Assembly: GCA_963921935.1 (NCBI GenBank)
Contig: OY998175.1
Coordinates: 309,093,484-309,157,483, forward strand
Reading direction: 5' to 3'
Length of the DNA stretch: 64,000 nt
Source: Galeruca laticollis
Lineage: Eukaryota > Arthropoda > Insecta > Coleoptera > Chrysomelidae
Under the pieces are notes generated by a model. That model ran no database searches and had not been told where the DNA came from. It saw nothing but the letters and a program-made list of their open reading frames with translations. Below, one piece after another: positions 43,136-55,534 of the stretch. Every line of letters begins with the position of its first letter. The first letter of the stretch is position 1. The position numbers and the translations under genes were made by a program.

Positions 43136-43889
43136 TGTTGTAACAAGCCGATCGCCTGTTACGATTTCTATCGGACTATGGTATTTTAATTTCGTCGTAC
43201 TAATGTTTCGAAATTAAAAAACTTGTTTCTTTAACACAATTCGTGTATTTAAACGTTATCGTACATTGGAAAAGTCTCTTCCTATCAGTAAAATTCATGA
43301 GTTAGTACCTACATCGTTGTGGTTTCACATATTTGCTGCTCTGCAGCCCCTGGGTAGGCCCTATAAAAACACCACCCATAGAAGACAATAGAAAACCGGC
43401 CGGGATGGATTGAAGACCATATCTCCATCGACTAGGACCTAGCTGAGAGCTGAATAATTCCAGAACCTCTCCAAAGATAAGTCCTTTGTCTTATATTCAA
43501 TTCATGGAAATCTAGAATTGGAGATTTTTATTGTATAACGACGTTCGTATTCGTCTTGTATTTTGGATATGCAGTTAATGTGAATTATCTGTTGAGTTAT
43601 TAATAAATATAATTTGCTGAACATTTGATATTTGATTTTCAGCAATTTATATTAACTTGGACCATCGCGTTAAAATATTTTTAGTATTTCGTTTGTTAAG
43701 TTAAAGTAAATATAAGGTTTTCCAGCTTTTAACCTTTTTAGTATTTTGTTTAATTTAAGTATCGCTTAAAAAGCTGGTGGCGTCCAATTTAATATCGATT
43801 GTTCACCCCATCCCAGTGATTGCTATAAGAATACATTAACTGGAGTCGAATACCACAACCTGAGGAAGAGTCTCAAGCCGGGGGTTACA
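43136..43889 (+). mobile_element. Solo LTR inserted in the gypsy integrase
   Basis: 754 bp starting TGTTGTAACAAGCC and ending CCGGGGGTTACA, i.e. TG...CA ends with short inverted TGTAAC/GTTACA. It has a TATA-type CCCTATAAAAACACC at about 43360 and AATAAA at about 43605, as expected for an LTR. Flanks TGTA (left) and TGTG (right) may be a 4-bp duplication with one change. No internal domain between two LTRs, hence solo. Confidence 0.72.
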
Positions 43890-44437
43890 TGTGCTACGAG
43901 TAATGGACCACATCGCAAGAGAAAGGCACCTATGAAACAGTATAATGTTGGAAGCCCTTTCGAAAGGATTGCTTTAGATATCGCTGGACCATTTCCGACG
44001 ACTGAAAATGGTAGCAAATACATACTGATTGTAATGGATTTCTTCACAAAGTGGGTGGAAATTTACGCTATCCCGAACCAAGCGGCCACAACTGTCGCGG
44101 ATGTATTGGTGAAATAATTTATCAGCCGATATGGAGTGCCATTGGAAGTCCACAGTGACCAGGCTATAAATTTCGAAAGCCATCTATTCCAGGAGATTTG
44201 TGAGAAGCTAGGAATGAAGAAGACCAGGACAACAGCATTACATCCACAGTCAGATGGAATGGTCGAGAGAATGAACAGGACTATTGGAAAATACCTGTCC
44301 AAAGTAGTTTCCAGCCACCAGAGAGATTGGGACCAGTATCTTTCCCTATTCGCATTGGCTTTTAACGATCTGCCGTCAATGAGTACACGGGTGAAACACC
44401 TGCGAAAATCCTGTTTGGATGTGAAATGAGGCTTCCT
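43890..44437 (+). pseudogene. gypsy integrase catalytic core
   Basis: ERIALDIAGPFPTTENGSKY (first Asp), a stop at about 44115 (TAA after VLVK), then VPLEVHSDQAINFESHLFQE (second Asp) and HPQSDGMVERMNRTIGKYL (Glu). D,D,E are all present, but the stop and a frameshift at about 44390 inactivate it. Confidence 0.85.
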
Positions 44438-44870
44438 TGTGACCTGGAATTTGGCTCTCGGCCTGGAAAAGATCTAGCAGGAGAAGGCTACGTGATCCAA
44501 TTGAGAAGAAGGCTGGACGATATTCATGAATTAGTTCGAACAAATCTTCAAGTTGCCAGCGACAGAATGAAAAGTCGGTACGACATGCAGGCCACAGAAG
44601 GCGTTTTTAAAGAAGGGGACAAAGTATGGTTACACAACCCGACGAGGTGAAAAGGATTTTCTCCAAAATTACAAAGATTCTGGGAAGGTCCATACTTAAT
44701 CAAGAAAAGGATCAATGATGTTATATATCGCATAAGCAAGATCCCCAACGGAAAACTAAAAGTAGTTCACCAAAACCGACTAGCGCCATTCGAAGGAGAC
44801 CATGACCTAGAGAAAGGAGTAAACCATATCCGAGATGTGTCTGACCTTACCTGCGATGAATTTATGGGCG
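44400..44870 (+). pseudogene. gypsy integrase C-terminal GPY/F region
   Basis: ILFGCEMRLPCDLEFGSRPG, then LHNPTR, a stop at about 44648, then FWEGPYLIKKRINDVIYRIS (GPY/F module) and HQNRLAPFEGDH. No chromodomain visible; the 3' LTR is missing. Confidence 0.8.
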
Positions 44871-44890
44871 AGTATGGAGATACCGGGAAT

Positions 44891-45697
44891 CATCGAAATC
44901 AATCTAATTCATTTCAACAACGACGACGTTTATATTAAACATGTAATAATTTTAAACTCTTCAAAGTCAATATACATATTTACCCCGTCTGGCTTTTCGA
45001 TCAATTTATTATAAACGTACATCTCACCCACTAAACAAGAAACATAACAAGTCTTTTTTGTGATGTTCTTTTTAGAGACTTTTCGTGATGTTTATTTAAA
45101 ACGTTTATAAGATATCTCCTAGATGTCTTAATTTTATTACCAACTCTATTAACATCCATTTCATGTAAATAAAACATATTTTTGATGTACACAATAATAC
45201 TTGAATTCGCAGTTACATACACATCCTATGAACTTCTTTTTAGTAACTTCCTATAGGAAACATTCATACGATGTTAATTTGTATACTTCTCACTAATGTC
45301 ACATACAGAACGTTACTGTAATATTACAAATTAACATGTTTCTAGGATGATCACATGTTGCAGTTACTTTTACATCTTTAGAAATAATTTTTATTAACAT
45401 CGTACTTATTACGTCTGTACGACGTTAGTTCATAAAACTCTCAGTAATATATCATATTAAACATCACAGTAACATAAAAAAGAAGAAAACAGAAGAGGAA
45501 CTGATGAACGAAATATCAGTAGGTATCTGTAGAAACAAAAATGACAAGCATGAAATGGCGGATGGTTTTCAGTTATGTGTTATATTTTATTTGCAGGAAC
45601 CACATATTTTGCAAGTAGTACTTGAATAAAGTGGTCTTCGTTTTCGTTAGTTCCTACTAAGCTACAGTTTCTATACTTAGTTATAATTCTTGTTATA
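44891..45697. other. AT-rich, no gene recognised
   Basis: Several near-repeats of ACATCGTA/ACGATGTTAAT words at about 45270, 45395 and 45420 in both orientations suggest a degraded MITE, not delimitable. Confidence 0.4.
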
Positions 45698-46752
45698 ATG
45701 GACGAACAACAATTGTTATCGGTAAGTACCTATTCCAAAATCATAATTATTAAAACTTAATACTCATTCAATACTTTAATCGGCTATTATACATTGAAAT
45801 TCCAGGTGGCAGAATTGTACACTAACATTATATAATAGAGTTTACAAAATAAGGGTTTTTTTCAATTTTTAAAATATTTTAGTTACCTAGTAAGTATATT
45901 TTGAAAACGATTCACAATATTTCAAATCCTAGATATGCATTATACCCTATAAAAAACTTGATATTGCAATATGGTAGATATTATTATTAATAATAAAACA
46001 TGCTCATATGTTGGCAGATGTTTAAATCTAGAAGGAAATATTTTCAATGTTCAAGATGTTTCAGAAGCTACTTACACAAATAAAATAAAAAACAAATAGT
46101 TGATGGTAATTATGTAATGAAAGGGGAGTAACTATTTCAGATAGTCTGATACAAACATTGTATTAAACAGTACAAAAAATATTGAATCAAGTATCTATAG
46201 TTCTAGTTTTTTAGTAGTAGTCTTAGCCGTCAATATAGTTTTGCAGGTTTAGAAAATTTTAACATTATTACTAACAATTCTTGTGAACAATTAGAGACTG
46301 TTTAAGACTTCAAAAACAGAAATTTCTGTTAAAAAGCTCATTTACATTTGAAAATTCACTGAATACAATAAATAAGCTGTAGCTGTCCCTTACAATGGTA
46401 CCTATATTAATCTAGTTGACGAATATGTAACTTATGATACTGAATGCTCCAGTCAACAAACAGCATTCAATTATTTATTATTGTAGAAACACAGCTATTG
46501 GATACTCAATTGGATACAGTTAATTATAAACTCATTTAACTTGATAATGTGGTCATATCTCTTCTTCATAAGTAGTTTTTTTGTATACAGTGTATTAATA
46601 ATGCTTAGTTTTCATTAAGTTACAATTCCACGATGTTAATATACAATTTGTTCCAGGATGAAAATAACAAGATGAGAATAGTATATTATTTTATACAGAA
46701 AAGAAGTATGAATTTTCATAGCACACCTGAATTTACCTGCCAAAGGGAGTGA
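45698..46752 (+). other. Candidate two-exon micro-ORF (39 aa)
   Basis: Exon 45698-45721 (MDEQQLLS, donor TCG|GTAAGTAC) could join in phase to exon 46657-46752 (acceptor GTTCCAG|GATGAA), which reads DENNKMRIVYYFIQKRS and ends CQRE-stop. A further putative exon 46983-47038 lies downstream (acceptor TTTCACAG, donor ACC|GTAAGT), coding for KDFEVYVMEWLRHSKKVT in another phase. Looks like a decayed multi-exon gene, possibly transposon-derived. Function unknown. Confidence 0.25.
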
Positions 46753-47040
46753 GGCATGGAATAGAAGGTAAATCATGAAAAGTCACTTCTCGAAATAAAA
46801 TATGTTATTATTCCTTTGAAGAACCCCGCATGTATCTTATGGAAAATGGGTCCCAGTCAATTGGCTGAAAATCAAGTTTGATGTAGTTTATGATGATCGA
46901 TCAAAGGTCTCCATGGGCACAATTTGATCTAAAGTAATTGTTTTATTAGCTGTTGTTCAGAACACCTTTAAATGTTTCACAGATAAGGATTTTGAAGTGT
47001 ACGTTATGGAATGGTTGAGGCACTCGAAAAAAGTAACCGT

Positions 47041-48590
47041 AAGTAAACGATAGAATTTTCTTTAATCAGATTGGATTTCTGTTGATGTAACGTAACGTTT
47101 CATTAAATCTTTATGGTGTAAATTTTTTATTTTAGTTTTAATATAATTAAAAAACTATTCTAATAAATTCTGTAAACTAGCTGTAATGTATGTGTATCCG
47201 TTAAACTTTATTAATTCAGTTTCAAAGTATGTTACGTTATGGCAACTAGGGATTAATATACCCTTTTTTATTTCTTGCTTTCACTGAATGTGTTCAATAG
47301 TTTCCACTTTCCAGATTTGTTATGTAATATGCTTACACAATTTTATTCTTTTTAGGTTGGATTGCTGGACAAGATATTTTTTTTCTAATTTTGTACCTGT
47401 TTTTTTTTTCAAATTTACTGTACTGTTCATTAATAGTGAATAAACGTTTTAAATCCTTTATTGCTTTTTTGCTATTTTATTTTAAATGTACAGGATGAAC
47501 AACTAAGAACGACAGAACGACTGTAGGCCACATCTCAGAAAATAATCATGGTACAACTTTCAAAAAAATTACCTTTTAGTAAGGGATCCTGAAAAATTGC
47601 TGGAAAATATTTTGCAGCCTCTAAAATATCTGCTAGGGGTGGAATGAACACTCGAAAACATAATACTCCAAAAAAACATACTAAAGGTGTCCTAAAAATA
47701 CAATTTTTGAAATCTTGATGAGATTATGAATAAATTTAATTAAGGAGATTTTTTGCCATTATTCTTCAAATAATGGGTGGGGAAGGTTCAAACTTATGAA
47801 CAAATGTATAACTTTTTCGTTTTTTAACCGATATTAATGATTTTAGCTGCATTTAAAAGTTTTTCTGTTTAATAAGATTGATAACAAAATAAGATAATTT
47901 TGTATCCACTCGGAAATTTCAAATGTAAATTGAAGCATTTTTTTAATTTTTATATCTGATATTGTAAATCTTATATCTTGGAATAGATTCCTATTTTTTT
48001 AACCCCTTTTCATCAGAATTTAAAAAATGCCTCAATACATTTGAAATTTCCGAGAAAAATGGGAAAATTGTGGACTCTTTCACAAAGCGTTGACAAATTT
48101 GTCCAATTTTGTTATTTTTGTTAAGCATTTCTTATTAAAAAGGAAAAACTCTTTCAAATGAAGCCAAAAACTAGGATGTCGATTAAAAAAAAACTTCTTT
48201 GATAAATTATGTAGGTAATATAGGTACAATTCCCGGGGTCCTGACCACCTATTATCATTCCACAGTCGTAAATATTTTATAAAGAATGTTTCAACGCTTA
48301 CAATCAATACGAAACTGGGAATATATATCACCTTCAGTTGACGACAGCACAATAAACTTCAAGCTAAAAAATTTACACCTTAAAAAAAGGTCGAAAAAAT
48401 GTTGACAGAATATCTAAAATCAACAATCAATTCGCAATATTTAAGTCTTAAAAATACTCTTTTAGTACCTATATTAATTATTTTGTAGTCAGAAAAAACG
48501 TTATTTTGTTCTTTAAACAAATTTACCTATCTGATACACCTTGTATATCATTAAAAATACAATAATTACTGTATATACCATTTTCTTTTT
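47041..48590. other. No recognisable feature
   Basis: AT-rich with short repeats; the 90-codon minus frame at 48080-48352 has no recognisable motif. Confidence 0.45.
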
Positions 48591-48890
48591 ATCTTGGAAA
48601 GGTTTTCGCGTGCGATGTTTCTAATAAAACTTAACGAGACGAAGTTCCATTCAAACTCATCTCGATATTCTAAAAGAAATGTGCTAATTAGGCGAAGGAA
48701 AAATATCATTTATATTGTTCTTCGTCAAATTACCTGTATTCACGCAGTAACCGAGCACGCGCAGTACGAACGTACAACAGGCAATTCCACTTTTTCATCC
48801 AACACCGGCAAGAGGCAAATCTAGATAGAGACAACAGACAACACACGACCAGTCGTCGCGAGGCTTTTCCGAATAACGTGCGACACGTCG

Positions 48891-48896
48891 TCAGTT
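48891..48896 (+). promoter_or_regulatory. Arthropod initiator (TCAGTT)
   Basis: TCAGTT in a GC-rich, CpG-containing patch (about 48750-48900), 133-138 nt upstream of the signal-peptide ATG at 49029. TCAGTY is the insect Inr consensus, so transcription probably starts here. No TATA box at -30. Confidence 0.45.
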
Positions 48897-49028
48897 AAAC
48901 TTTTTCGAAAAGACGTTATCACTGAACAATTTTTTAATAATGCCCTATTTATTTATCGAGTTTTTTTAAGTGTTTACTATAATTTTTTAATAATATTCAT
49001 TCTCGTATGTGGTGTGTATTAGTGTAAA

Positions 49029-49134
49029 ATGCAGTTGCTCGGGGGTAACCCCGAAATTTTTAACTTCTTTTCGTTGGTGGTGTGTGGTTTATTGTCGTTG
49101 GCATCGGCCGAAACGAGACTGCTACCGAATTCAG
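49029..49134 (+). CDS. First coding exon of a secreted or type-I membrane protein (signal peptide)
   Basis: ATG at 49029 opens MQLLGGNPEIFNFFSLVVCG, then LLSLASAETRLLPNS, and the exon ends in phase 1 at TCAG|GTAAGT. A hydrophobic core (about residues 11-25) followed by ASA-E gives a typical signal-peptidase site after residue 27. The 5' context (GTAAAATG, preceded by an AT-rich leader and an Inr) supports a real start. Later exons were not found; the following ~3.8 kb to the foldback element, and perhaps more, would be intron. The mature protein cannot be identified from eight residues. Confidence 0.7.
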
Positions 49135-49619
49135 GTAAGTTAACACACAAAAAAACTCTTAGATATTCGAGGTGAATAACCTATACGATCTTCGGTTTCA
49201 TTTTTGCGGTTGTAAACGTGTGTTATAATATGTAGAACACTGTCAACTAAACCGTTTCTTTGGTGAAATTTAACTGGAAAGTTAAACGTATAATATACGT
49301 TAATGAAGCTTCTTGATAAATTAGAAAATATAAAAAATTTAGTTTACTTAGTTATGTACCTATAAAATTTGAATTGATACATTTTAAATAAAAATTAGGC
49401 CACGGTAAATAAATAAACAAAAGAATGGTCATCAACTACGTGGCGAATCAGATTTATACCTAATATAGTTGTTACATGAAACAAAATAATGGGTTAGATT
49501 TGATGATTATGGTTCCACGTCGTGGTATACGTTTTTTCGTGATCAAAAACAAGATTAGAAGACATTTTTACGAATAATTTTTTGAAATTATGAATTATTT
49601 TTGAAGTACAGTTTCTTTG

Positions 49620-50330
49620 CTTCAGAAGGGATAAATGTTGCTGGTCTTTATCTGAACCATAGATTAAAAAATCTGAACCTACAGTTTCAACTGGTGGTAT
49701 TTATTATACGCCATATATGATATACTAGTGCCTAAATAAATTACTACAATATAACCTGTTGTTCCAGAAGGGATATAAGATGCTGAATCATAGGTTTCTA
49801 ACCTTGGTATTATTTTATGCCATGTTTTTATAATTTAGAATAGAAGAGACCCTAAATCAATTGCTGGAACACGACTTGTTGTTCCAGAAGGGGGATATAT
49901 GTTGCTGAATTCTAGATTAGAAGTTCTGGTATTATTTTACACAACATTTATTATGATCTACGACAGATGAATTCCTAAATCAATGGCTGAAACAACCTGT
50001 TACTGCAGAAGGGATATAAGTTCTAGCTGTAGTATATTTTATGCCATGTTTTCTATGTTATACGATATATTAATGCCTAAACCATTTGCTGAAACACAAC
50101 CTATTGATCCAGAAGGGAAGTAAGTTGCTGAAGCCTAGGTTGTAAGTTCTTGTATTATTTTACGCCATGTTTTTTTATAATCTAGGATATATTAGTGCCT
50201 GAATGAATTGCTAGAACACAACCAGTTGCTCCATAAATGGTATATGTCTGAATTTGATCTAGACTTGTGGTTCAAAGTCCTGGTATTGATTTACATCATC
50301 TAGAATAGATAAGTCCCTAAATTATTCTAC
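49620..50330 (+). repeat. Tandem repeat, ~120-bp unit, about six diverged copies
   Basis: CCAGAAGGGATATAAGTTGC, GGTATTATTTTACGCCATGT and CCTAAATCAATTGCTGGAAC recur at about 49625, 49765, 49885, 50005, 50108 and 50228. In the first intron of the signal-peptide gene. Confidence 0.82.
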
Positions 50331-50759
50331 TTCTTTTGTTTTAAGAGTATATCACATTTTAATATATTTCAAAATTACTCATTTGGTATTTGAATTAACA
50401 TTTACGTTTGATTGTTGTTGCTCGACTAGTTTTTCTGAATAATTTTCTTTAATTCGATAATTACAGCTTTTACGAGTTTACGCAAAATGTGAAAGTTCAG
50501 GGATATATACGTGATTCCTCAGGTATTTCCTAACCTAACATTTTATTTGAATAATCATTTATGTTAAATTAATTTATGTGTTATTAATAATATTTTGTTA
50601 TTCATCTTAATATGGAACAATTAGAGATAAAGAGATAACGATTATTATATTTTAACAACAGGACTTTTTCGTGAATTATTTCCTGATGAACAAACTGTAT
50701 ATGATTGAAACAATTAATTAAACAAATTAATTATTTATCGTCGTGTTTGACGTCCTGTA

Positions 50760-52075
50760 TCTACAAATTAATAAACTTTATGGCACTCCTGATTTTTTTC
50801 CTCATAAAATAGTCCTGTGAGACTACTCCTTTAGAATATAAACGCAAAATCTCTATTATTTTGGTTTTTATAATTTTTTCAAGGCAATTTTGAAAATTAC
50901 AAATCACTGTTTTTGGATAAAACGGCCCTTTATCGAAAAAAGTATTCATACCTGTGGCATCTTAAAACCATATTTTCTATATTTTGAGCCTGTTTATACA
51001 ACATTTTTATCCTGGCTATGGAAAAAATCCTGATTTCGGTATGTCTTTTATTTTGGACATTTTTAATGGAAATAATAACCCAAAACATGTGAGCTTGCAT
51101 GTAAAATTTTCTTCTGAATCGATTGGTGACACTTTCAATTCCCTAAATTGTCGATTTTTCTAGTTACATATATTTTTTGATTTTTTTGTCATCCAGGAAA
51201 TTTTCTATTTTTAATAATCCTTAGTAGCAGTTTAAAAATACTTCTAATCCTATTAAATCGATCACAAGGAACAATAATTTGGGTACAAAATTGAGCTCTG
51301 ATATTAGTTGTCTATCCCCTTTTTGAGCCAATGAAAATGACATGGTTCTATTCTTTTGCTCATTTCTCCAAAACCTTGTAAACAAGATAAGTGTACGTAG
51401 TCTTTATCGATTCATAAAAAAATACTCTACAAGTTGTGTTATTTTCATTCTCCTGATATTTATTTTGAAAGATATGCAGCCTCAAAATTCATATCTTCAC
51501 ATTTATTGTCGATTCATTTTAACTCCCTGTATCTCAAAAATGCGTATTCTTCTGGCACCCCTGATTTTTTCCCTCATAAACTAATTATATCAAAATAATT
51601 TTATAAAATATGAACACTGTATCTTTATTAACATGGTTCTTACAATTTTTAAAAAACTTTTATTGTACAGAACCTATAATCTACGAATTCGGTTATTTTT
51701 AGTGGAAATATATAAACAAAAATCATTTGTAAATAGGTAAAATTTCCTTCTAAATCGATTGGTGACACTTTCAATTCTCCATATCGTCCATTTCGGGAGT
51801 TACGAGTTTCTTTACATCCTTTAAATTAGAAACTTACATTTGCCTTGGGTTTCTTGACGCACTTACTGTTGATGTCTCCCCGTAAGCAACTCTTACGTCA
51901 CTTGAAGTAACACAAACAATAACAGTATGACGGTATTAAGCTGGAATCACATTTTAACAAATTCTTACGGATAGTATGATTACATGGTTTGTGCAGGTTG
52001 TTGCTAAGGTGTGAGTGTTTTTTGTCACAAATCAAAGGAGGCAGCGCTTAAGACCCGTTCACACGTTTGTGCGAT
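50760..52075 (+). repeat. Dispersed repeat, left member of an inverted pair
   Basis: Two related sub-blocks (about 50760-51200 and 51530-51850) share GGCACTCCTGATTTTTTTCC, CCTTTAGAATATAAAC-like and AATCGATTGGTGACACTTTC words. The right part (51530-52075) is repeated in inverse orientation at 62315-62850, e.g. CCTTGGGTTTCTTGACGCAC, GCTGGAATCACATTTTAACA, AAGACCCGTTCACACGTTTG. Confidence 0.75.
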
Positions 52076-53866
52076 TTTATTAATTTTTTAACATCGCAGT
52101 AGGTATTAATTTTCTCATTGAACTAGTTTGAAACTTATTTTAAAATAAATTTCTGTTGTTTTTTTTGCAAATTGTGGTCTTTTCCAATAAATTTCTCTTA
52201 AAACCTTTTGTTTCGATTTGTTCCAGTTGTTGGCTTTCAAATTCTACAAAAGTCTAGTCTGAACGTTTCATATCTATTAATATTATGTATAACAAACTTT
52301 CTCTTTGTCAACTTTTGATAGTAGTAAGTACTTGCTTAATTCATGAAAATATATCATATTCGAAGTTTTTAATTATAAATAAACAAACAATTTATCGTGT
52401 TTTTTTTTATAATCTCATTACAGACTATTTTGATTTATACGGTAATAAAAACTGAGAATTTCATTCGTTTTATCAATACTTTAACTAGTCATGTTGAAAA
52501 CCCACGTTTGTAAGTCAATAATAGTTAGCACATTCATTCATAGTGTTACTTAAAGATAGATACATTTACTTTACGTCAACGTTTATGTCAAAATCAAGAT
52601 GATTCATTTGAGGTTTGCAGTTTTAACACTTTTTATCTCAGAAATTAGTCATAACCTGTGAGCCGAAAGACAGAATTTGGTTCCGGTGCACTTCGCGACC
52701 CTCCGAATTTTATGTTAATTTTAATTTTGCTGGATCATTCAGTAATTACTTTAAAAATCACGAATTTAGTTCGAAAAATGGTACTTTTTCAACACTAGTT
52801 ATTGCTATTATACGATAAATATTTTCACTTCAAATTGTAAAGGTTATTATCTTGAACTAAATATAAGTCTGTTTCACAAAAAAAACCTGAAGAAAATACT
52901 TAAATTTTGCCAATTTTTAAATATATTCTTAGGCGTAATTATTTTCACGTCAGTAAAGCTAGCACCCCCACTTTTTCAAATTTAAAAAAAAACTGATGTG
53001 TAATTTAGAACTAATTTAGGACTAATTTGTACCCAAAAAATTAGAATTTGTACCCACTTAGTTTTTCTGAAAAATCACTATTTGAAGTGGGGGTGCTAGC
53101 TTGAGCTCAAGCTAACACCCCCACATTGACAAAATCAAATTTTATTGGATAAACCTAAACTTTGAATTAAGGACTAATTTGTACCCAAAAGATAATAATT
53201 TGTACCCACTCAGTTTTTCTGAAAAACCTTTATTTAAAGTGGGGGAGCTAGTTTAAGCTCAAGCTACCACCCCCACCTTTACAAAATCAAATTTTAACAG
53301 CATACCTTTAAATTTTGAATTTAGGACTAATATGTACCCAAAAGCGTTTTTTCATTATTATATCATTTTGTTTATAAAAGATGATAGTAAATTAGACCAC
53401 GTGTTTTATTAATTTCCAAGTGAATCGTTAAAAGATTTGAAATTATCACAGATAACTAAATATTATTAATTTTCGAATATAGGACTAATTTGTACCCAAA
53501 AAATTAAAATTTGTACCCACACAGTTTTCCCTGTAAAAGGAGTTTTCATGTGGGAGTGCTGGCTTGAACACGTCCACCTTTAAAAATCCAATTTCAACAG
53601 CATACCTTTAAACTTCGCATTTAGGACTAATTTGTAACCAAAAGCGTTTTTTAATTATCATATCATTTTGTTTATTAAAGATGATAGTAAATTAGACCAC
53701 GTGTTTTATTAATTTCCAAGTATATCGTTAAAGAATGTGAAATTACCAAAATTAACTAAATATTACCGAATATAGGACCAATTTGTATTTGTATCCACAC
53801 TGTATTCCCTAAAACAGGCTTTTAATGTGCTTCACCTCACAGCAGTCATCCTGATTAAAGTTCAAA

Positions 53867-54107
53867 ATGGACGGAAAACTAGACAAACTCTTGGATGAAG
53901 TGTTTTATGAAACATGGCACCGAACCAGGTACTTCCCAGAAATGTTTGCTTTCATATATTATATATTGTTTTGTCTCTAATAAAATACTATATTAATATA
54001 ATTACATATTTGTTATATATATCATAACTGTTATTTTTATTTTTAGTGAGATCTTTTGTGATAACTGCGGCGATTCTTTGACGAGACAAAAAAATTCCCT
54101 TAAATAG
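53867..54107 (+). CDS. Spliced 40-aa ORF in the loop of the foldback element
   Basis: Exon 1 53867-53928 (ATG; MDGKLDKLLDEVFYETWHRT) ends at CCAG|GTACTT. Exon 2 54047-54107 begins after a pyrimidine-containing TTTTTATTTTTAG and reads EIFCDNCGDSLTRQ to a TAG. The 118-nt intron is of ordinary insect size and the junction restores a Ser codon. The peptide has an acidic-amphipathic N-terminus and a CxxC pair, half a zinc site. It is not recognised; it could be a fragment of a captured host gene or of a lost transposase. No protein-level support is possible here. Confidence 0.4.
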
Positions 54108-55158
54108 TTCAAAGTGGTTAAAAGAATGATTATACTAAGGTGTTGTCACTTTTTTGACTGCTTGGCGATTTAGTAAAGATGTGCAATATCATGTCAGACT
54201 TTCCTTTCTAATGGACTAAACAATTTTAAAACATTTTTTGTTACCCTTGCAAATACGGAAAGGTGATATTTTTTGTTTTTTAGATGATATGCGTCTTTGA
54301 TCTACCGCTCCTATTTCTGATTTATAATATTCTTTATTGGTTCAAACAATTTTAGAAGGCATTTTTAGGAGTATTTAAGCACAGTTAGTAAAATATGGTA
54401 AACTATCAGCATACAAATTACTCCTATATTCGAAAATTAATATTTAGTTACTTTTGATAATTTCAAATCTTTTAACGATTCACTTGGAAATTAATAAAAC
54501 AGGTGGTCTAATTTACTATCATCTTTTATAAACAAAATGATATACTTAATAATGAAAAAACTATTTTGGGCACAAATTAGTCCTTAATTCAAAGTTTAAA
54601 GGTAAGCTGTTGAAATTTGATTTTGTCAATGTGGAGGTGTTCAAGCCAGCACTCCCACATTAAAACTCCTTTTACATGGAAAACTGTGTGGGTACAAATT
54701 TTAATTTTTTGGGTACAAATTAGTCCTATATTCGAAAATTAATAATATTTAGGTATCTTTGATAATTTCTTAGAAATTAATAAAACACGTGGTCTAATTT
54801 ACTATCATCTTTATTATAAACAAAACGATATGATAATGAAAAAACGCTTTTGGTTACAAATTAGTCCTAAATGCAAAGTTTAAAGGTATGCTGTTCAAGC
54901 CAGCACTCCCACATTAAAACTCCTTTTACAGGGAAAACTGTGTGAGTACAAATTTTAATTTTTTGGGTACAAATTAGTCCTATATTCGAAAAATAATAAT
55001 ATTTAGTTTTCTTTGATAATTTGAAATCTTTTAACGATTCACTTGGAAATTAATAAAACACGTGGTCTAATTTACTATCATCTTTTATAAATAAAATGAT
55101 ATAATAATGAAAAAACGTTTTTGGGTACATATTAGTCCTAAATTCAAAGTTTAAAGGT

Positions 55159-55534
55159 CTTCTTCTTCTTCTTCGTATTTAAGATCTTGCGATCTGTTAG
55201 TTTTGAAGGTTCCTCTTTATCGTTTCCTGGGAGGTGGACTGCCAGCTGTCCTTCCATCTCTTAGGTGGTCTACCGGGTGCTCTTTTCCCTGTTGGTTTCC
55301 CTTCAAGTGCGATGCGTGGCAGTCTGCTCTCCTCCATTCTTCTCACATGAGCGTACCAATGTCTTCTTCTTTGTCTCCCCCATCTTACGATGTCTTGTTT
55401 TTCCCACTATAGTCCTGAGCGTTTTCATTTCGGCTACTCTAAGCATGCTTTTCGTTTTGATGGTTTCTTCTCTGGTTTCTATTCCGTATGTCATGTCCGT
55501 ATGTCATGTCCGTATGTCATGTCCGTATGTCATG
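55159..55534 (-). mobile_element. LINE 3' fragment (GAA-tailed) nested in the foldback arm
   Basis: 376-bp insertion with an 11-bp target duplication AGTTTAAAGGT (55148-55158 and 55535-55545). Minus strand reads YGIETREETIKTKSMLRVAE then MKTLRTIVGKTRHRKMG, the C-terminal end of an RT ORF. The 3' end is a (GAA)n tail (about 55159-55173). At its 5' end is a 13-bp tandem repeat, GTATGTCATGTCC, 3.8 copies (55486-55534). Confidence 0.85.

Larger units (their letters stand above)
40546..44890 (+). mobile_element. Ty3/gypsy LTR retrotransposon, pol only, decayed and twice interrupted
   Basis: Order protease, RT, RNase H, integrase, typical of Ty3/gypsy. gag is absent and no env-like frame is present. 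Codon and GC content (about 45-50% GC) differ strongly from the AT-rich surroundings. Interrupted at 41938-42123 by the PLE/hAT chimera and at 43136-43889 by a solo LTR. Confidence 0.9.

Noticed and set aside
40546..44890. Complete endogenous errantivirus-like provirus
   Set aside because: No gag, no envelope frame and no paired LTRs; only a decayed pol remains.
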